NCBI GenBank assembly: GCA_900767405.1
Contig: CAAFZB010000016.1
Coordinates: forward strand, 1-20,261
DNA: 20,261 bases
DNA from: Rikenellaceae bacterium
Lineage (GTDB): Bacteria; Bacteroidota; Bacteroidia; Bacteroidales; UBA932
Direction of reading: 5' to 3'
Shown: piece after piece, positions 14,294 through 20,261 of the stretch
How positions within the stretch are numbered: the first letter of the stretch is position 1
How the letters are laid out: each line of letters opens with the position of its first letter
Program-made: the position numbers and the translations under genes
Notes under the pieces: model-generated
What the model saw: the letters and a program-made list of their open reading frames with translations, nothing else
Databases searched by the model: none
What the model was told of the DNA's origin: nothing

Positions 14294-15447
14294 AGACAAG
14301 GTATCTCATATCCATAGCTGCGGCATTGTTCCTCTGCTTCCCGATGGCAGGGCAGGACACCTCCAAACAGCAGAAGGAAAAGGTAAAGCTGGAGAAGGAA
14401 ATAGAACTGCTGAACAAGAAACTCGGCGAGAATGCAAAAAAGAGCAAGAATGCGCTCAACGATCTGTCTCTGGTGCGCCGGAAAGTATCTGCCCGCAAGC
14501 AGCTGGTCCAAAAGAGCGAAAAGGAAATCAAATCCCTCAACAACAAGATAGAGGACAAGAGAACGGCAATCAATTCCCTGCAGTCGGAAATCCGCACAAT
14601 GGGAAAATCCTACAGTTCTCTGGTCCGTACAAGCTACAAACTCCGCGACAGGAACCTGTGGTTTATGTACATCCTTACGTCCGAGAGTTTTCCTCAGGCT
14701 GCCCGTCGTTACGGGTATATGAAGAAGCTTTCTTCCCAGATGAACACTCAGGCAAGACGGATGATGACGGTCAAGGACAGACTCAGCAGGGAAAAGGATG
14801 AGTTCGAGGGGATGAAGGCCGAAGCTCAGAAACTCAAGAACCAGAGGCAGAAAGACCTGAACAGCCTGAAGAAAGATGAGAAGGCGTCGGCTGCAGTGGT
14901 CAACAAACTCAACAAGGACAAAAAAACATACCAGAAGCAGCTTGCAAACAAGCAGAAGCAGATAGAGGCCCTCAACCGCCAGATTCACAAGATGATATCC
15001 AGCGCTGGCAAAAAGACTTCGACTGCCGTGGATGCAAAACTCTCTTCGGAATTCGCCGCAAACAAGGGAAAGCTTCCCTGGCCTGTGAGCGGTTCCGTGA
15101 TAGAAGAGTTCGGCCAGCACAATCATCCGGTATATACCAGGGTCAAGATGCCCTTCAACAACGGGGTAACCTTGGCTGTAGAGCCCGGGACAAAGGCGAA
15201 GGCAGTGTTCAATGGGGTGGTCCAGCAGATTGTTGTGATGCCGGGATACAACCAGTGCGTACTTGTGCAGCACGGAAACTATTTCACCTTTTACTGCAAA
15301 CTTAAGTCGGTAGCGGTCAAGACCGGACAGAAGGTAACCACCGGACAGGTGGTGGGTACGGTAGATACCATCGGCGGTGAGACTCAGATGCATTTCCAGA
15401 TTTGGAAAGACTCCGTTCCCCAGAATCCCGAGAACTGGTTACGGTAA
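14290..15447 (+). CDS. envC: EnvC-like murein hydrolase activator with degenerate LytM domain
   Basis: A 385-residue exported protein. Residues 1-22 are a signal peptide, about 26-240 are long charged coiled coils (KLEKEIELLNKKLGENAKKS..., RQKDLNSLKKDEKASAAVVN...), and 263-385 are a LytM/M23 domain. The M23 zinc and catalytic residues are mostly lost. In the H-x-G-x-D motif the His is Asn290 and the Asp is Thr294. The His of Y-x-H-L is Lys337. In H-x-H-F the first His is Gln366, leaving only His368. E. coli EnvC is likewise inactive and activates amidases AmiA/AmiB during septum splitting, so the same role is inferred. It overlaps the TPR gene by ATGA; the serine ammonia-lyase gene starts 32 bases downstream. 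Confidence 0.9.
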   Translation: MKTRYLISIAAALFLCFPMAGQDTSKQQKEKVKLEKEIELLNKKLGENAKKSKNALNDLSLVRRKVSARKQLVQKSEKEIKSLNNKIEDKRTAINSLQSEIRTMGKSYSSLVRTSYKLRDRNLWFMYILTSESFPQAARRYGYMKKLSSQMNTQARRMMTVKDRLSREKDEFEGMKAEAQKLKNQRQKDLNSLKKDEKASAAVVNKLNKDKKTYQKQLANKQKQIEALNRQIHKMISSAGKKTSTAVDAKLSSEFAANKGKLPWPVSGSVIEEFGQHNHPVYTRVKMPFNNGVTLAVEPGTKAKAVFNGVVQQIVVMPGYNQCVLVQHGNYFTFYCKLKSVAVKTGQKVTTGQVVGTVDTIGGETQMHFQIWKDSVPQNPENWLR

Positions 15448-15479
15448 TTTCGTTTCGACAAAACAGAACCAATCACATA

Positions 15480-16706
15480 ATGGACAGCGTAAAATCGATT
15501 TATAAAATAGGTTTCGGTCCCTCCAGCAGCCATACTATGGGGCCGGGTTATGCGGCCGAGATTTTTAAGCAGAGGTGTCCCGATGCCGATAAGATAACCG
15601 TAACCCTTTACGGAAGCCTGGGCGCTACAGGTAAGGGACATATGACCGACAAGGCGTTACTCCGGGTATTGTCCCCTGTCGAAACCGAAATCCTGTGGAG
15701 ACCGGACATAGTGCCTGATTTCCATACCAACGGGATGCTTTTCGAAGCGTTCGGCTCAAAGGGAGAGAAAATAGGTGAGTGGACAGTCTATAGTATCGGA
15801 GGAGGTTACCTGTCCGAAGGACCCGGCGAGAACAGTATCTCGAACAGGCAGTATTATCGCCGGAGTTCGATGAACGAGATTCAGAAGTTCATCCAGCAGG
15901 AAGGCCTGTCTTTCTGGGAGTATGTGGAATACCACGAGGATGCAGACTTTTGGGAGTACCTGGGGAAGGTATGGGAGGCAATGCAGCAAAGCGTAAGGGA
16001 CGGGTTGTCAGACGATTCCCGTCTTCCCGGATGTCTGAGGCTCCGCAGCAAGGCAAAACAGTATTACAATCGTGCCAGCAGTATGAAAGACAGCCTCAGA
16101 AGCCGTGCGCTGGTATGCTCTTATGCGCTTGCCGTTTCCGAGAACAATGCCCGTGGCGGAACCGTGGTGACGGCTCCCACCTGCGGTTCCTGCGGAGTTG
16201 TGCCGGCCGTGCTTTATCATATGAAGGTTTCTCACGGTTTCTCGGACAGTGACATTCTCAAGGCTTTGGCTACGGCCGGACTGTTTGGGAATATCATCAG
16301 GACCAATGCATCCATCTCGGGAGCCGAGGTCGGATGCCAGGGAGAGGTGGGCAGTGCCTGCGTAATGGCCGCAGCTGCGGTAAACCAGCTCTACGGAGGT
16401 ACGCCTCAACAGATAGAATATGCGGCCGAGATGGCTATGGAGCATAATCTTGGCCTGACCTGCGATCCTATCTGCGGGCTGGTCCAGATACCTTGTATCG
16501 AAAGAAACCCTATTGCTGCGCTCCGGGCTCTGGACGTGAGTCTTTATTCTTTCCTGAGCGACGGCCATCATATGATATCCTTCGACAAGGTGATCGATAC
16601 TATGAAGCGTACCGGAAAGGACCTGCCGAGTCTGTATAAAGAGACAGCAAATGGAGGACTCGCCGCTGTTGAATACGACAAATCCTCCATTACGAAAGAT
16701 TTCTAG
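15480..16706 (+). CDS. sdaA: L-serine ammonia-lyase, single-chain 4Fe-4S type
   Basis: A 408-residue cytoplasmic enzyme converting L-serine to pyruvate and ammonia. The N-terminal beta domain begins SIYKIGFGPSSSHTMGP. The C-terminal alpha domain has the iron-sulfur cysteines Cys286 (GAEVGCQGEVG), Cys328 and Cys339 (LTCDPICGLVQIPCIERN). The APTNG-like substrate loop reads APTCGSCGVVPAVL, with added Cys235 and Cys238. The cluster is oxygen-sensitive, fitting an anaerobe. The frame is open 26 codons upstream, overlapping envC, but MDSVKSIYKIG is the family start, so I use ATG 15480. A TAATTTCG sequence at 15445-15452 may be a weak own promoter; otherwise it could be read from envC. It converges on mdh with a 4-base gap. 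Confidence 0.94.
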   Translation: MDSVKSIYKIGFGPSSSHTMGPGYAAEIFKQRCPDADKITVTLYGSLGATGKGHMTDKALLRVLSPVETEILWRPDIVPDFHTNGMLFEAFGSKGEKIGEWTVYSIGGGYLSEGPGENSISNRQYYRRSSMNEIQKFIQQEGLSFWEYVEYHEDADFWEYLGKVWEAMQQSVRDGLSDDSRLPGCLRLRSKAKQYYNRASSMKDSLRSRALVCSYALAVSENNARGGTVVTAPTCGSCGVVPAVLYHMKVSHGFSDSDILKALATAGLFGNIIRTNASISGAEVGCQGEVGSACVMAAAAVNQLYGGTPQQIEYAAEMAMEHNLGLTCDPICGLVQIPCIERNPIAALRALDVSLYSFLSDGHHMISFDKVIDTMKRTGKDLPSLYKETANGGLAAVEYDKSSITKDF

Positions 16707-16710
16707 TGGA

Positions 16711-17703
16711 CTACAGATTCTTGTTCATCTTGTTCCAGTCCTTTACGGGAGGTACGATTCCGAGTTCTATGATCTCGTCACGCATCTTGCAAAGGTGCTC
16801 GTATGACTTCTGAAGGTCTGCCATTTCTTCCTTGGTTCCCTTGGGGGCCTTGAAGCTGACACCTTCGGCAGTGATTACCGTAGGCATAGCCATCATTACG
16901 TTCTTGAAACCGCAGGTGTCGCAATTCACATAGCATCCTGCAGGCCAGGTGAACTTCTTTCCGCCCATAGCAGCCTCGATCATCTTGACTGCATTGTATG
17001 CAGGGCTCTGGAATGAACTGCGGCCGCGAAGCTTGATAATGTTGGAGCCTCCCTGGATTGTGTCGTGCTTGATTTCCTCCCATCTCTTGGAACTGAGCTT
17101 GCACTCCTTGAGGGGCTTTCCGTCAATCTTTGCCTTTGATGCGAACACTGCCATAGCTTCGCCGTGTCCACCATATGTGTATGCGCCGGTAACCTTGCTC
17201 TGCTGAACCTTGAACTGCTGTGCGAGAGCCTCCTGAAGACGGGTTGAATCGAGAGCTGCAAGAGAAGTGAGCTGGTTGGGCTTGAGACCTGAATGGATAA
17301 GGGCGGTAAGAGCTGTAACGTCGGCGGGGTTGAAGATGACAACTACGTGCTTTACCTTGGGGCAGTACTTCTTGATATTGTCTCCGAATTCTGCTGCAAT
17401 CTGGCAGTTACCCTTAAGCAAATCTTCTCTGGTCATTCCTTCTTTGCGGGGTGCTCCACCAGACGAAATGATGTATGCGGCATTCTTGAAAGCAACGGCG
17501 GGATCTGTTGTCCAGGTTACGTTGGCGCCTTCGAATGCGCAGTGGTCGATTTCGCAGGCAACTCCGTTTACACCGGGACCATAGATATCGTAAAGACAGA
17601 CGTTAGGGGTGAGACCGAGCATAAGGGCGGTCTGTGCCATATTGGAGCCAATCATTCCACCGGCTCCTACAATGAGCAACTTTTCGTTAGTTAGGTATTT
17701 CAT
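16711..17703 (-). CDS. mdh: NAD-dependent malate dehydrogenase
   Basis: A 330-residue LDH/MDH-superfamily enzyme interconverting malate and oxaloacetate. The Rossmann motif is VGAGGMIGS (12-20), with Asp39 after the second strand favouring NAD. Active-site residues are in place: Arg86 and Arg92 (GGAPRKEGMTRED), Asn125 (FNPADV), Asp152 and Arg155 (LDSTR), and the proton-relay His180 (YGGHGEAM). In anaerobic Bacteroidota it lies on the reductive route from oxaloacetate to fumarate and succinate, which is the probable role. The gene is monocistronic here: convergent with the serine lyase and divergent from the phosphopantetheinyl transferase. Confidence 0.96.
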   Translation of the reverse strand: MKYLTNEKLLIVGAGGMIGSNMAQTALMLGLTPNVCLYDIYGPGVNGVACEIDHCAFEGANVTWTTDPAVAFKNAAYIISSGGAPRKEGMTREDLLKGNCQIAAEFGDNIKKYCPKVKHVVVIFNPADVTALTALIHSGLKPNQLTSLAALDSTRLQEALAQQFKVQQSKVTGAYTYGGHGEAMAVFASKAKIDGKPLKECKLSSKRWEEIKHDTIQGGSNIIKLRGRSSFQSPAYNAVKMIEAAMGGKKFTWPAGCYVNCDTCGFKNVMMAMPTVITAEGVSFKAPKGTKEEMADLQKSYEHLCKMRDEIIELGIVPPVKDWNKMNKNL

Positions 17704-17736
17704 ATCTTTTGCTTTTGAGTATTTCGGTTAGCAGGG

Positions 17737-17744
17737 CAAATGTA
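17737..17744 (-). promoter_or_regulatory. -7 box of mdh
   Basis: Read leftward, TACATTTG matches TAnnTTTG exactly and ends 33 bases before the mdh ATG. The -33 region is a T run rather than TTTG. It overlaps the promoter of the divergent gene. Confidence 0.5.
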
Positions 17745-17748
17745 CAAA

Positions 17749-17780
17749 TTTCAACCATTAAAAAAAAGTTGTTATATTTG
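17749..17780 (+). promoter_or_regulatory. Promoter of the phosphopantetheinyl transferase-tsaE unit
   Basis: TTTC (17749-17752), a 20-base spacer and TATATTTG (17773-17780) match the Bacteroidota consensus with one change. The box ends 18 bases before the ATG at 17799. Confidence 0.65.
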
Positions 17781-17798
17781 CGGAGTTATAAAATTTTT

Positions 17799-18440
17799 AT
17801 GGCCTTATATCTAATAAAAGATCTTGACGACGACTACCACTCGAGAATAGGCGTCTGGCAGATCTCCGAGTCAGAGGAAGAACTTAAAGTGCTTTCTTCT
17901 GTTCCGAGCGACGAGCTCGAAGAAATTTCTTACATCAAAAACGAATCTTTACGCAAGCAGAGGCTTGCCGTACGCGCTTTGTTGGACCAGATGTTCGAAG
18001 AGAAGGTTTATCTCAGCCATCACGACAACGGGAAACCTTATATCGAGAACAATGCCATCAACATAAGCATTACCCACACCAACAAATATGTGGCTGTCAT
18101 CCTGGCGGAAGACGAGGAAGTGGGAATAGATTGCGAGTCGCTCGACCGCGATTTCTCTGCAGTGGAGAAAATGGCCCTTTCGGAAGACGAGAAGGACGAC
18201 CTCGACGACGACAAGCGCAACGAACACCTGGCTATCTTCTGGTGCGCCAAGGAAGCTGTGTACAAAAAGATGTCGCGCTACAACGTGGACTTTGCCGAGC
18301 AGATTGAAATAGACGATTTCAATCCCAGGGAAGACGGATTCCTCGAAGCGACTTTCGTAGACAAGGACGGAGATACCGAGGAAATCAACCTCCAGTATAT
18401 GACATTCGACCGTCACGTCCTGGTGTGGACTGCAGAATAA
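17799..18440 (+). CDS. 4'-phosphopantetheinyl transferase superfamily protein
   Basis: A 213-residue enzyme that transfers phosphopantetheine from coenzyme A to a carrier protein serine. Diagnostic motifs are VGIDCE (Asp111, Glu113, magnesium binding) and FWCAKEAVYK (147-156; Glu152 and Lys156), and GKPYI near residue 78. The length suits the Sfp/HetI-like two-lobed type rather than the short AcpS. The frame is open upstream for 30 codons, but the promoter box falls there and MALYLIKD is a natural start. The loop between the motifs is very acidic (128-142, SEDEKDDLDDDKRNE). It is followed 25 bases later by tsaE. No polyketide or peptide synthetase is nearby, so the target may be the fatty-acid carrier protein. 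Confidence 0.92.
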   Translation: MALYLIKDLDDDYHSRIGVWQISESEEELKVLSSVPSDELEEISYIKNESLRKQRLAVRALLDQMFEEKVYLSHHDNGKPYIENNAINISITHTNKYVAVILAEDEEVGIDCESLDRDFSAVEKMALSEDEKDDLDDDKRNEHLAIFWCAKEAVYKKMSRYNVDFAEQIEIDDFNPREDGFLEATFVDKDGDTEEINLQYMTFDRHVLVWTAE

Positions 18441-18465
18441 CAGGGCATAGGAAGTTCCTTCCGCA

Positions 18466-18885
18466 ATGCGCAACATAATACATATCCCTAATCTGGAGTC
18501 GATAGACGACGCTGCCAAAGAGTTTCTCAAGAGAACCGAAGGCAACAGCGTCATAGCTTTCTATGCTCCTATGGGAGCAGGAAAGACAACGTTCACTTCT
18601 GCCCTCTGCAGGGCTCTTGGCGTTAGGAACGATGCCGTGAGTTCTCCAACCTTTGCCATCGTGAACGAATACCGGAGCGCAGCGGGTGAACCCATATATC
18701 ATTTTGACTTCTACCGTATAGACAACATTGCCGAAGCCCTTGACATAGGCTTTTACGATTACATTGACAGCGGATGTCTGTGTCTTGTCGAGTGGCCGGA
18801 GAATATAGAGCAGATACTTCCTTTGGATGCTCTCCGTGTCCATATCACCGTGCAGAGGGACGGCTCCCGCACGTTGGAATGGTAG
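18466..18885 (+). CDS. tsaE: tRNA threonylcarbamoyladenosine biosynthesis ATPase TsaE
   Basis: A 139-residue P-loop ATPase that acts with TsaB and TsaD in making t6A at position 37 of ANN-decoding tRNAs. Walker A is MGAGKTT (36-42). Other family marks are VSSPTFAIVNEY (58-69), YHFDFYRI (78-85, Asp81) and VEWPENIEQILP (108-119). The Walker A lead-in reads YAP instead of the usual xGD, a mild variation. It is preceded by the phosphopantetheinyl transferase, probably in one operon. Its 3' end faces the 3' end of tRNA-Pro 12 bases away, with no clear terminator between. Confidence 0.94.
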   Translation: MRNIIHIPNLESIDDAAKEFLKRTEGNSVIAFYAPMGAGKTTFTSALCRALGVRNDAVSSPTFAIVNEYRSAAGEPIYHFDFYRIDNIAEALDIGFYDYIDSGCLCLVEWPENIEQILPLDALRVHITVQRDGSRTLEW

Positions 18886-18897
18886 AATAGATTTTTG

Positions 18898-18971
18898 TCG
18901 GGGTGACACGACTCGAACGTGCGACCCTCTGCTCCCAAAGCAGATGCGCTAGCCAACTGCGCCACACCCCG
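18898..18971 (-). tRNA. tRNA-Pro (anticodon TGG)
   Basis: The leftward strand forms a 74-nt cloverleaf. The acceptor stem CGGGGTG pairs with CACCCCG. The D arm is GCGC-AGTTGGCTA-GCGC, and the anticodon arm TCTGC-TTTGGGA-GCAGA has anticodon TGG. The T arm is GCACG-TTCGAGT-CGTGT and the discriminator base is A. No CCA is encoded (CAA follows), unlike the tRNA-Ala at the other end of the window, so the CCA-adding enzyme must complete it. It has its own promoter at 18991-19021. Confidence 0.97.
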
Positions 18972-18990
18972 TGTTTCCTGAAAAGGCCTG

Positions 18991-19021
18991 CAAATATACT
19001 CCCTATTGCCAAATATTCAAA
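18991..19021 (-). promoter_or_regulatory. Promoter of tRNA-Pro
   Basis: Read leftward, TTTG (19021-19018), a 19-base spacer and TATATTTG (18998-18991) exactly match the Bacteroidota consensus. The box ends 19 bases before the mature 5' end. It lies back to back with the lolD promoter. Confidence 0.8.
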
Positions 19022-19038
19022 ATTTCATCGAATATTCG

Positions 19039-19046
19039 TATATTTG
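19039..19046 (+). promoter_or_regulatory. -7 box of lolD, nearly leaderless
   Basis: TATATTTG matches TAnnTTTG exactly and ends 7 bases before ATG 19054. A partial -33 (ATTC, 19015-19018) sits 20 bases upstream. The transcript should have only a few bases before its start codon. Confidence 0.55.
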
Positions 19047-19053
19047 GGATGAT

Positions 19054-19707
19054 ATGATACTGGAAGCGAAAAACATCCACAAGTCCTTCGGTCCGCTGGA
19101 AGTCCTGAAAGGAATCGACCTACAGGTCCGGAAAGGAGAAGTGATAGCCATTATGGGAGCATCGGGAGCAGGAAAAACCACCTTGCTCCAAATTCTGGGG
19201 ACTCTTTCCAAACCAACGGACGGTTCTCTTGAAATCGAAGGACAGGACGTTCTCAAACTAAAGGACAATGCCCTTGCCTCTTTTCGCGGAAAGAGGATAG
19301 GGTTCGTATTCCAGGCGCATCACCTGCTTCCTGAATTCACTGCCGTCGAGAATATTATGATTCCCGCGCTCATAGCAGGAGAAAGCCGCAGGGAGGCCAG
19401 GTCCAAGGCTCTGTCTCTGTTGCAAGGCCTCGGCCTTGCCGATAGGGAAGGCCACAAGCCTTCCGAACTGTCGGGAGGTGAACAGCAGAGGGTGGCGATA
19501 GCCAGGGCCCTTGTCAATGATCCGGCCGTGCTGTTTGCCGATGAACCCACCGGGAATCTGGATTCCGTTACCAAGCAGGAGATTCACAGACTCTTTTTCG
19601 ATCTGCGGGAGAAAACCGGGCAGACAATAATAATAGTGACCCACGATCCAGAGCTCTCTGCATTGTGTGACCGTACCCTCAATATGAAGGACGGCAGTTT
19701 TCTTTAG
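19054..19707 (+). CDS. lolD: LolD-type ABC transporter ATP-binding protein
   Basis: A 217-residue ABC ATPase of the LolD/MacB subfamily. Motifs are Walker A GASGAGKTT (35-43), Q-loop Gln87 (VFQAHHLLPEFTAVEN, characteristic of LolD/FtsE/MacB), signature LSGGEQQRVAIARAL (139-153), Walker B VLFADEPTGNLD (159-170) and the switch His in IIIVTHD. LolD powers LolCE, which extracts lipoproteins from the inner membrane. No LolC/E-like permease is adjacent, so the gene is an orphan ATPase here. I chose ATG 19054 over an in-frame ATG at 19006 because the promoter box lies between them and MILEAKNIHKSFG is the family start. The tRNA methyltransferase gene starts 6 bases after its stop. Confidence 0.93.
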   Translation: MILEAKNIHKSFGPLEVLKGIDLQVRKGEVIAIMGASGAGKTTLLQILGTLSKPTDGSLEIEGQDVLKLKDNALASFRGKRIGFVFQAHHLLPEFTAVENIMIPALIAGESRREARSKALSLLQGLGLADREGHKPSELSGGEQQRVAIARALVNDPAVLFADEPTGNLDSVTKQEIHRLFFDLREKTGQTIIIVTHDPELSALCDRTLNMKDGSFL

Positions 19708-19713
19708 TCGGCT

Positions 19714-20261
19714 ATGAGCGATATTTTCCGGTTCAGGAAGTTCGGTGTACACAATTCGGCCTCGGCTATGAAGCTGGGTACGGATTCGGTCCTCCTTGGG
19801 GCTGCAATGAGCTTGGAAAGCAGTGACAGGACTCTGCTTGATGTTGGCAGTGGGACGGGTGTGATAGCGCTCTTTGCTGCACAAAGATTAGAAGAATTAA
19901 AAGCAGGGGAGAACGGGGAATATCATATTACGGCAATCGATATCGACGCTCCTTCGGTAGAGGAGGCGGCTCTGAATTTCAGGGAATCCGCCTGGAGTTC
20001 CCATTTGGAAGCCAGGCTTTGTCCGCTTCAGGATTTCACTCCGGAAGGAAAGTTCGACTGCATTTTTTCGAACCCTCCCTTTTTCGAGCAGTCGCTTCGG
20101 AATCCGGACAGAAGGGAGAGCCGCGCCCGGCACACCGATACCCTTTCCTACCGGGACCTCTGCGGCTTCGCGCGGGAGCATCTCTCGCCCCGGGGCCGCC
20201 TGTCGGTAATTCTCCCGTCCCCGACCTTGCTGCAGCTCCGCCGCTGCGCCGTTTCCTTCGG
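19714..20261 (+). CDS. trmN: tRNA1(Val) (adenine-37-N6)-methyltransferase, truncated by window edge
   Basis: An open frame of 182 codons with no stop before the right edge, so the C-terminus is missing. It matches the TrmN6 (YfiC) family of SAM-dependent N6-adenine methyltransferases. The N-terminal FRFRKFGVHNSASAMKLGTDSVLLG corresponds to the family FxFKqF.v....aMKVgTDgvLLG. Motif I is LLDVGSGTGVIAL (Asp43-Gly49), an acidic AIDID follows at 74-78, and the catalytic SNPPFFE includes Asn120-Phe123. The E. coli enzyme methylates A37 of tRNA-Val. It begins 6 bases after lolD and is probably cotranscribed. Together with tsaE it makes two position-37 tRNA modification genes within 1.3 kb. Confidence 0.92.
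   Translation, partial: MSDIFRFRKFGVHNSASAMKLGTDSVLLGAAMSLESSDRTLLDVGSGTGVIALFAAQRLEELKAGENGEYHITAIDIDAPSVEEAALNFRESAWSSHLEARLCPLQDFTPEGKFDCIFSNPPFFEQSLRNPDRRESRARHTDTLSYRDLCGFAREHLSPRGRLSVILPSPTLLQLRRCAVSF

Noticed and set aside
13169..15393. Two long minus-strand frames (about 376 and 378 codons) opposite the TPR and envC genes
   Set aside because: The plus-strand genes have signal peptides, TPR and LytM signatures and a promoter. The antisense frames have no motif and follow from codon composition.
14290..15447. Active M23 peptidase
   Set aside because: Four of the five metal or catalytic positions are replaced, so the inactive EnvC-type activator reading is preferred.
15402..15479. Upstream 26-codon extension of the serine ammonia-lyase
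   Set aside because: It overlaps envC and does not resemble the family N-terminus, which begins at ATG 15480.
18450..18462. Small hairpin (GGAAG/CTTCC) between the phosphopantetheinyl transferase and tsaE as a terminator
   Set aside because: The stem is only 5 base pairs and has no T tract; it is more likely chance, or at most affects the tsaE start.

Overview
This window looks like ordinary chromosome from an anaerobic member of the Bacteroidales (Bacteroidota), probably an uncultured gut lineage; I cannot name the genus. The evidence is the Bacteroidota-type promoter (TTTG, 19-20 bases, TAnnTTTG) in front of both tRNAs and several genes. Genes also mostly lack Shine-Dalgarno sequences, a class III oxygen-sensitive ribonucleotide reductase is present, and the envelope gene set is typical of the phylum. 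I see no phage, transposon, integron or CRISPR. The window is dense: no gene-free stretch exceeds 300 bases, and the largest gaps are bases 1-160 and 237-412.

Left part (1-6888). A leftward promoter with two palindromic repeats serves a gene beyond the left edge. A leftward tRNA-Ala(TGC) with its own promoter and intrinsic terminator follows. nrdD-nrdG (anaerobic dNTP synthesis) run rightward, followed 4 bases later by a GntP-family carboxylate permease. A leftward glycerate 2-kinase overlaps the permease tail to tail, suggesting that permease and kinase form a glycerate uptake and phosphorylation pair. A cysteine-rich lipoprotein of unknown function is then coupled to comM.

Middle (6890-15447). 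comM (Mg-chelatase-like AAA+ ATPase) converges on a leftward block. In transcription order this block is an ECF sigma factor, a probable anti-sigma protein with a cytoplasmic N-terminus, one membrane helix and a C-terminal outer-membrane beta-barrel, an OmpA-family protein with its own promoter, and a secreted beta-propeller-like protein. The sigma factor shares a 58-base divergent promoter region with a rightward pair: an exported TPR protein and an EnvC-like murein hydrolase activator whose LytM domain has lost its catalytic residues. This looks like envelope sensing and remodelling. The single-chain inner-to-outer membrane protein next to the sigma factor is the most interesting item here.

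Right part (15480-20261). L-serine ammonia-lyase (serine to pyruvate) converges on NAD-malate dehydrogenase, which is divergent from a 4'-phosphopantetheinyl transferase. tsaE (tRNA t6A synthesis), a leftward tRNA-Pro(TGG), an orphan lolD-type ABC ATPase and a trmN-type tRNA methyltransferase cut by the right edge complete the window.

Several promoters lie so close to their start codons that the mRNAs should have almost no leader. All product names come from reading motifs in the translated sequence; no database search was run.
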